Below are positions 6,229-7,239 of a DNA stretch of 7,239 nt, one piece after another. The stretch is from CAZNLL01 sp964573885 (GTDB lineage: Bacteria; Desulfobacterota; DSM-4660; Desulfatiglandales; Desulfatiglandaceae). The translations under genes and the position numbers were made by a program. Where the stretch lies: positions 1 to 7,239 of the forward strand of contig CAZNLL010000164.1 of the NCBI GenBank assembly GCA_964573885.1. The letters run 5' to 3'. The notes beneath the pieces are model-generated. The model was not told where the DNA came from, ran no database searches, and saw only the letters and a list, made by a program, of their open reading frames with translations. Numbering within the stretch: position 1 is the first letter of the stretch; each line of letters begins with the position of its first letter.

Positions 6229-7047
6229 CTAATTCAAATTCAGAATTCTGGCAGGATTTTTCGAGGTCACTTTCTCCAAAGTCTTTTCTTTTATGGGTAA
6301 TTCCTTTAGTTCTTTGATGATTCGGGCCCTTGGTATGAGGGGGAAATCACTTCCGAGGAGCGCCTTATCCGCCAGGGGGCCGTTCATCATTTTGATGACG
6401 TATTCCGGGATATGTCTGGGGGCCCATCCAGCAATATTGAAATAGACATTTTCGTTTTTTTGAACCACTGCCAGGGCTTCATAAAACCACGGAAAACCAA
6501 AATGGGCCGCGATAATTTTGAGTTCGGGAAAATCAATGGCGATGTCATCCAGCGGTTCAGGATGGCAATATTTAAGCCGGGCCCCGGTATGGAAATGGGT
6601 GCCTGTATGAAACAAGACAGGGATATTGAGTTCCTGTGCCTTTTCTAGGACAGGGTACATGCGGGGGTCGTTTGGCGACATTTCAAGGAGATGAGGGATG
6701 AATTTTGCCCCCACCAGACCCAGTTCCTTAACACCCCTGACCAGTTCGTCTACCGCCAGGGCCCCCTTATGGGGGTCAACGCCTGCAAAACCGATAAATC
6801 TGTCCGGGAAACGTTTTACAGCTTCGGAAACAAGTTCGTTCGAGACCTTGTACCGGTAGACGGTCTCCGCATCAATGGCAACGATCACTGCCTTGTCCAC
6901 CCCTGCCTGATCCATATCAGCAATAATTTCTTCAAGTCCAAAGGTCTTAATTTCTTTAAATTTTTCCTCATAGCTCCGAAGCATGGCCGAAGGAAAATTC
7001 GCCAAGGCTTCTTGTGTCCACAGCTGAGAATGGGTATCTATCACCAT
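6229..7047 (-). CDS. Amidohydrolase_2 family protein (ACMSD-like metal-dependent TIM barrel)
   Basis: A 272-residue protein of the amidohydrolase_2 group (PF04909), whose members are metal-dependent hydrolases or non-oxidative decarboxylases such as ACMSD and gamma-resorcylate decarboxylase. The fold opens MVIDTHSQLW. Further metal or active-site positions are His147 in LFHTG, His182 in AAHFG and Asp234 in LLGSDFP, which correspond by order to ACMSD His177, His228 and Asp294. The first strand normally ends in HxH; here it reads His6-Ser7-Gln8, so one usual ligand is Gln. ATG at 7047 is chosen because GGAGG (7059-7055) lies 7 nt upstream; the same frame is open to 7155 but overlaps the carboxyltransferase gene and lacks family similarity. 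It starts 46 nt after that gene and precedes the AacS-type ligase. Likely acts on a carboxylic acid or CoA-ester intermediate, by context only. Confidence 0.83.
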   Translation of the reverse strand: MVIDTHSQLWTQEALANFPSAMLRSYEEKFKEIKTFGLEEIIADMDQAGVDKAVIVAIDAETVYRYKVSNELVSEAVKRFPDRFIGFAGVDPHKGALAVDELVRGVKELGLVGAKFIPHLLEMSPNDPRMYPVLEKAQELNIPVLFHTGTHFHTGARLKYCHPEPLDDIAIDFPELKIIAAHFGFPWFYEALAVVQKNENVYFNIAGWAPRHIPEYVIKMMNGPLADKALLGSDFPLIPRARIIKELKELPIKEKTLEKVTSKNPARILNLN

Positions 7048-7054
7048 TGTTTTA

Positions 7055-7059
7055 CCTCC
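7055..7059 (-). promoter_or_regulatory. Ribosome binding site deciding the start of the amidohydrolase
   Basis: GGAGG on the minus strand, 7 nt before ATG at 7047. It places the start at the conserved MVIDTH sequence rather than at upstream in-frame codons that overlap the preceding gene. Confidence 0.75.
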
Positions 7060-7093
7060 TGATGTCAAAAGAAAGGTCCTGGAGAGGGCGGTC

Positions 7094-7239
7094 TCAAAAT
7101 TTCTTTGGCCAATTTGCCAAAAGGTGTCTGCCCATCCCCCGACCCGCTGAATCACGAACGATGTTCAATACCTCAACAAGATACTTGCGGGTATCAAAAG
7201 GACTGATAATATCCTGTATCCAATATCCTTGTGCCGCAG
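7094..7239 (-). CDS. Acyl-CoA carboxylase carboxyltransferase subunit, C-terminal end (cut by right edge)
   Basis: Reading the minus strand in from the right edge (first full codon at 7237) gives 47 residues and a TGA stop at 7096-7094. The sequence contains WIQDIISPFDTRKYLVEVL and ends GRHLLANWPKKF. The D-I-I-x-P-x-x-T-R motif followed by a helix is the conserved C-terminal end of biotin-dependent carboxyltransferase subunits (PF01039), and the His-x-Asn-x-Pro-like tail resembles propionyl-CoA carboxylase beta (PccB) and methylmalonyl-CoA decarboxylase alpha. Such subunits move CO2 between carboxybiotin and an acyl-CoA. The frame differs from the longer open frame that covers the same bases, and only this one matches a family. 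It is upstream of, and probably cotranscribed with, the amidohydrolase. With only the tail visible, the substrate (propionyl-, acetyl-, methylcrotonyl- or glutaconyl-CoA type) cannot be told. Confidence 0.78.
   Translation of the reverse strand, partial: AAQGYWIQDIISPFDTRKYLVEVLNIVRDSAGRGMGRHLLANWPKKF

Noticed and set aside
7048..7155. Extension of the amidohydrolase to an upstream start at 7155 (36 extra residues)
   Set aside because: The extra part overlaps the carboxyltransferase C-terminus read in another frame, has no family similarity, and the strong GGAGG sits just before ATG at 7047.
7094..7239. Possible frameshift joining the carboxyltransferase tail to the amidohydrolase frame
   Set aside because: The carboxyltransferase frame ends in a proper TGA after a family-like tail, and the amidohydrolase has its own ribosome binding site and natural N-terminus, so these are two normal adjacent genes.

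Overview
The window holds eight genes or gene pieces, all on the minus strand, so the transcriptional order runs from high to low coordinates. Base composition is moderate to slightly GC-rich, most starts carry a clear GGAGG Shine-Dalgarno sequence, and GTG or TTG start alternatives occur. An ADP-forming acyl-CoA synthetase subunit, an acetoacetyl-CoA synthetase-type ligase and a biotin-dependent-type carboxyltransferase lie together. This fits an anaerobic, acid-degrading bacterium, perhaps a Desulfobacterota or syntroph-like lineage. That placement is inference; no marker gene is present.

Layout in transcriptional order: (1) 7239-7094, the last 47 codons of an acyl-CoA carboxylase carboxyltransferase (PccB-like) subunit; (2) 7047-6229, an amidohydrolase_2-type TIM-barrel protein; (3) 6155-4161, an acetoacetyl-CoA synthetase (AacS) family ligase; (4) 4153-3284, an alpha/beta hydrolase 7 nt behind it; (5) a 266-nt gap, 3283-3018, with a doubtful small ORF and a candidate sigma70 promoter; (6) 3017-1818, an M29 metallo-aminopeptidase; (7) 1788-376, an alpha-type (domains 1-2-5) ADP-forming acyl-CoA synthetase; (8) 356-1, the N-terminal 118 residues of a sugar-phosphate-isomerase/epimerase-like TIM barrel that runs off the left edge.

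The spacing suggests one long operon, or two transcription units split at the 266-nt gap. The upstream block (carboxyltransferase, amidohydrolase, CoA ligase, hydrolase) looks like a catabolic module that activates a 3-oxo or branched carboxylic acid as its CoA thioester and carboxylates, decarboxylates or hydrolyses intermediates. The downstream block adds a second CoA-thioester enzyme of the energy-conserving type plus a peptidase and a TIM-barrel enzyme. The substrate cannot be read from the sequence.

No mobile element, CRISPR array, RNA gene or clear terminator was seen. I found no convincing wholly new system. The points that deserve a second look are altered active-site positions in the amidohydrolase (HxQ instead of HxH) and the alpha/beta hydrolase (Arg where the acid often sits), an ADP-forming synthetase subunit without its ATP-grasp partner in view, and the placement of an M29 peptidase within CoA-thioester genes.
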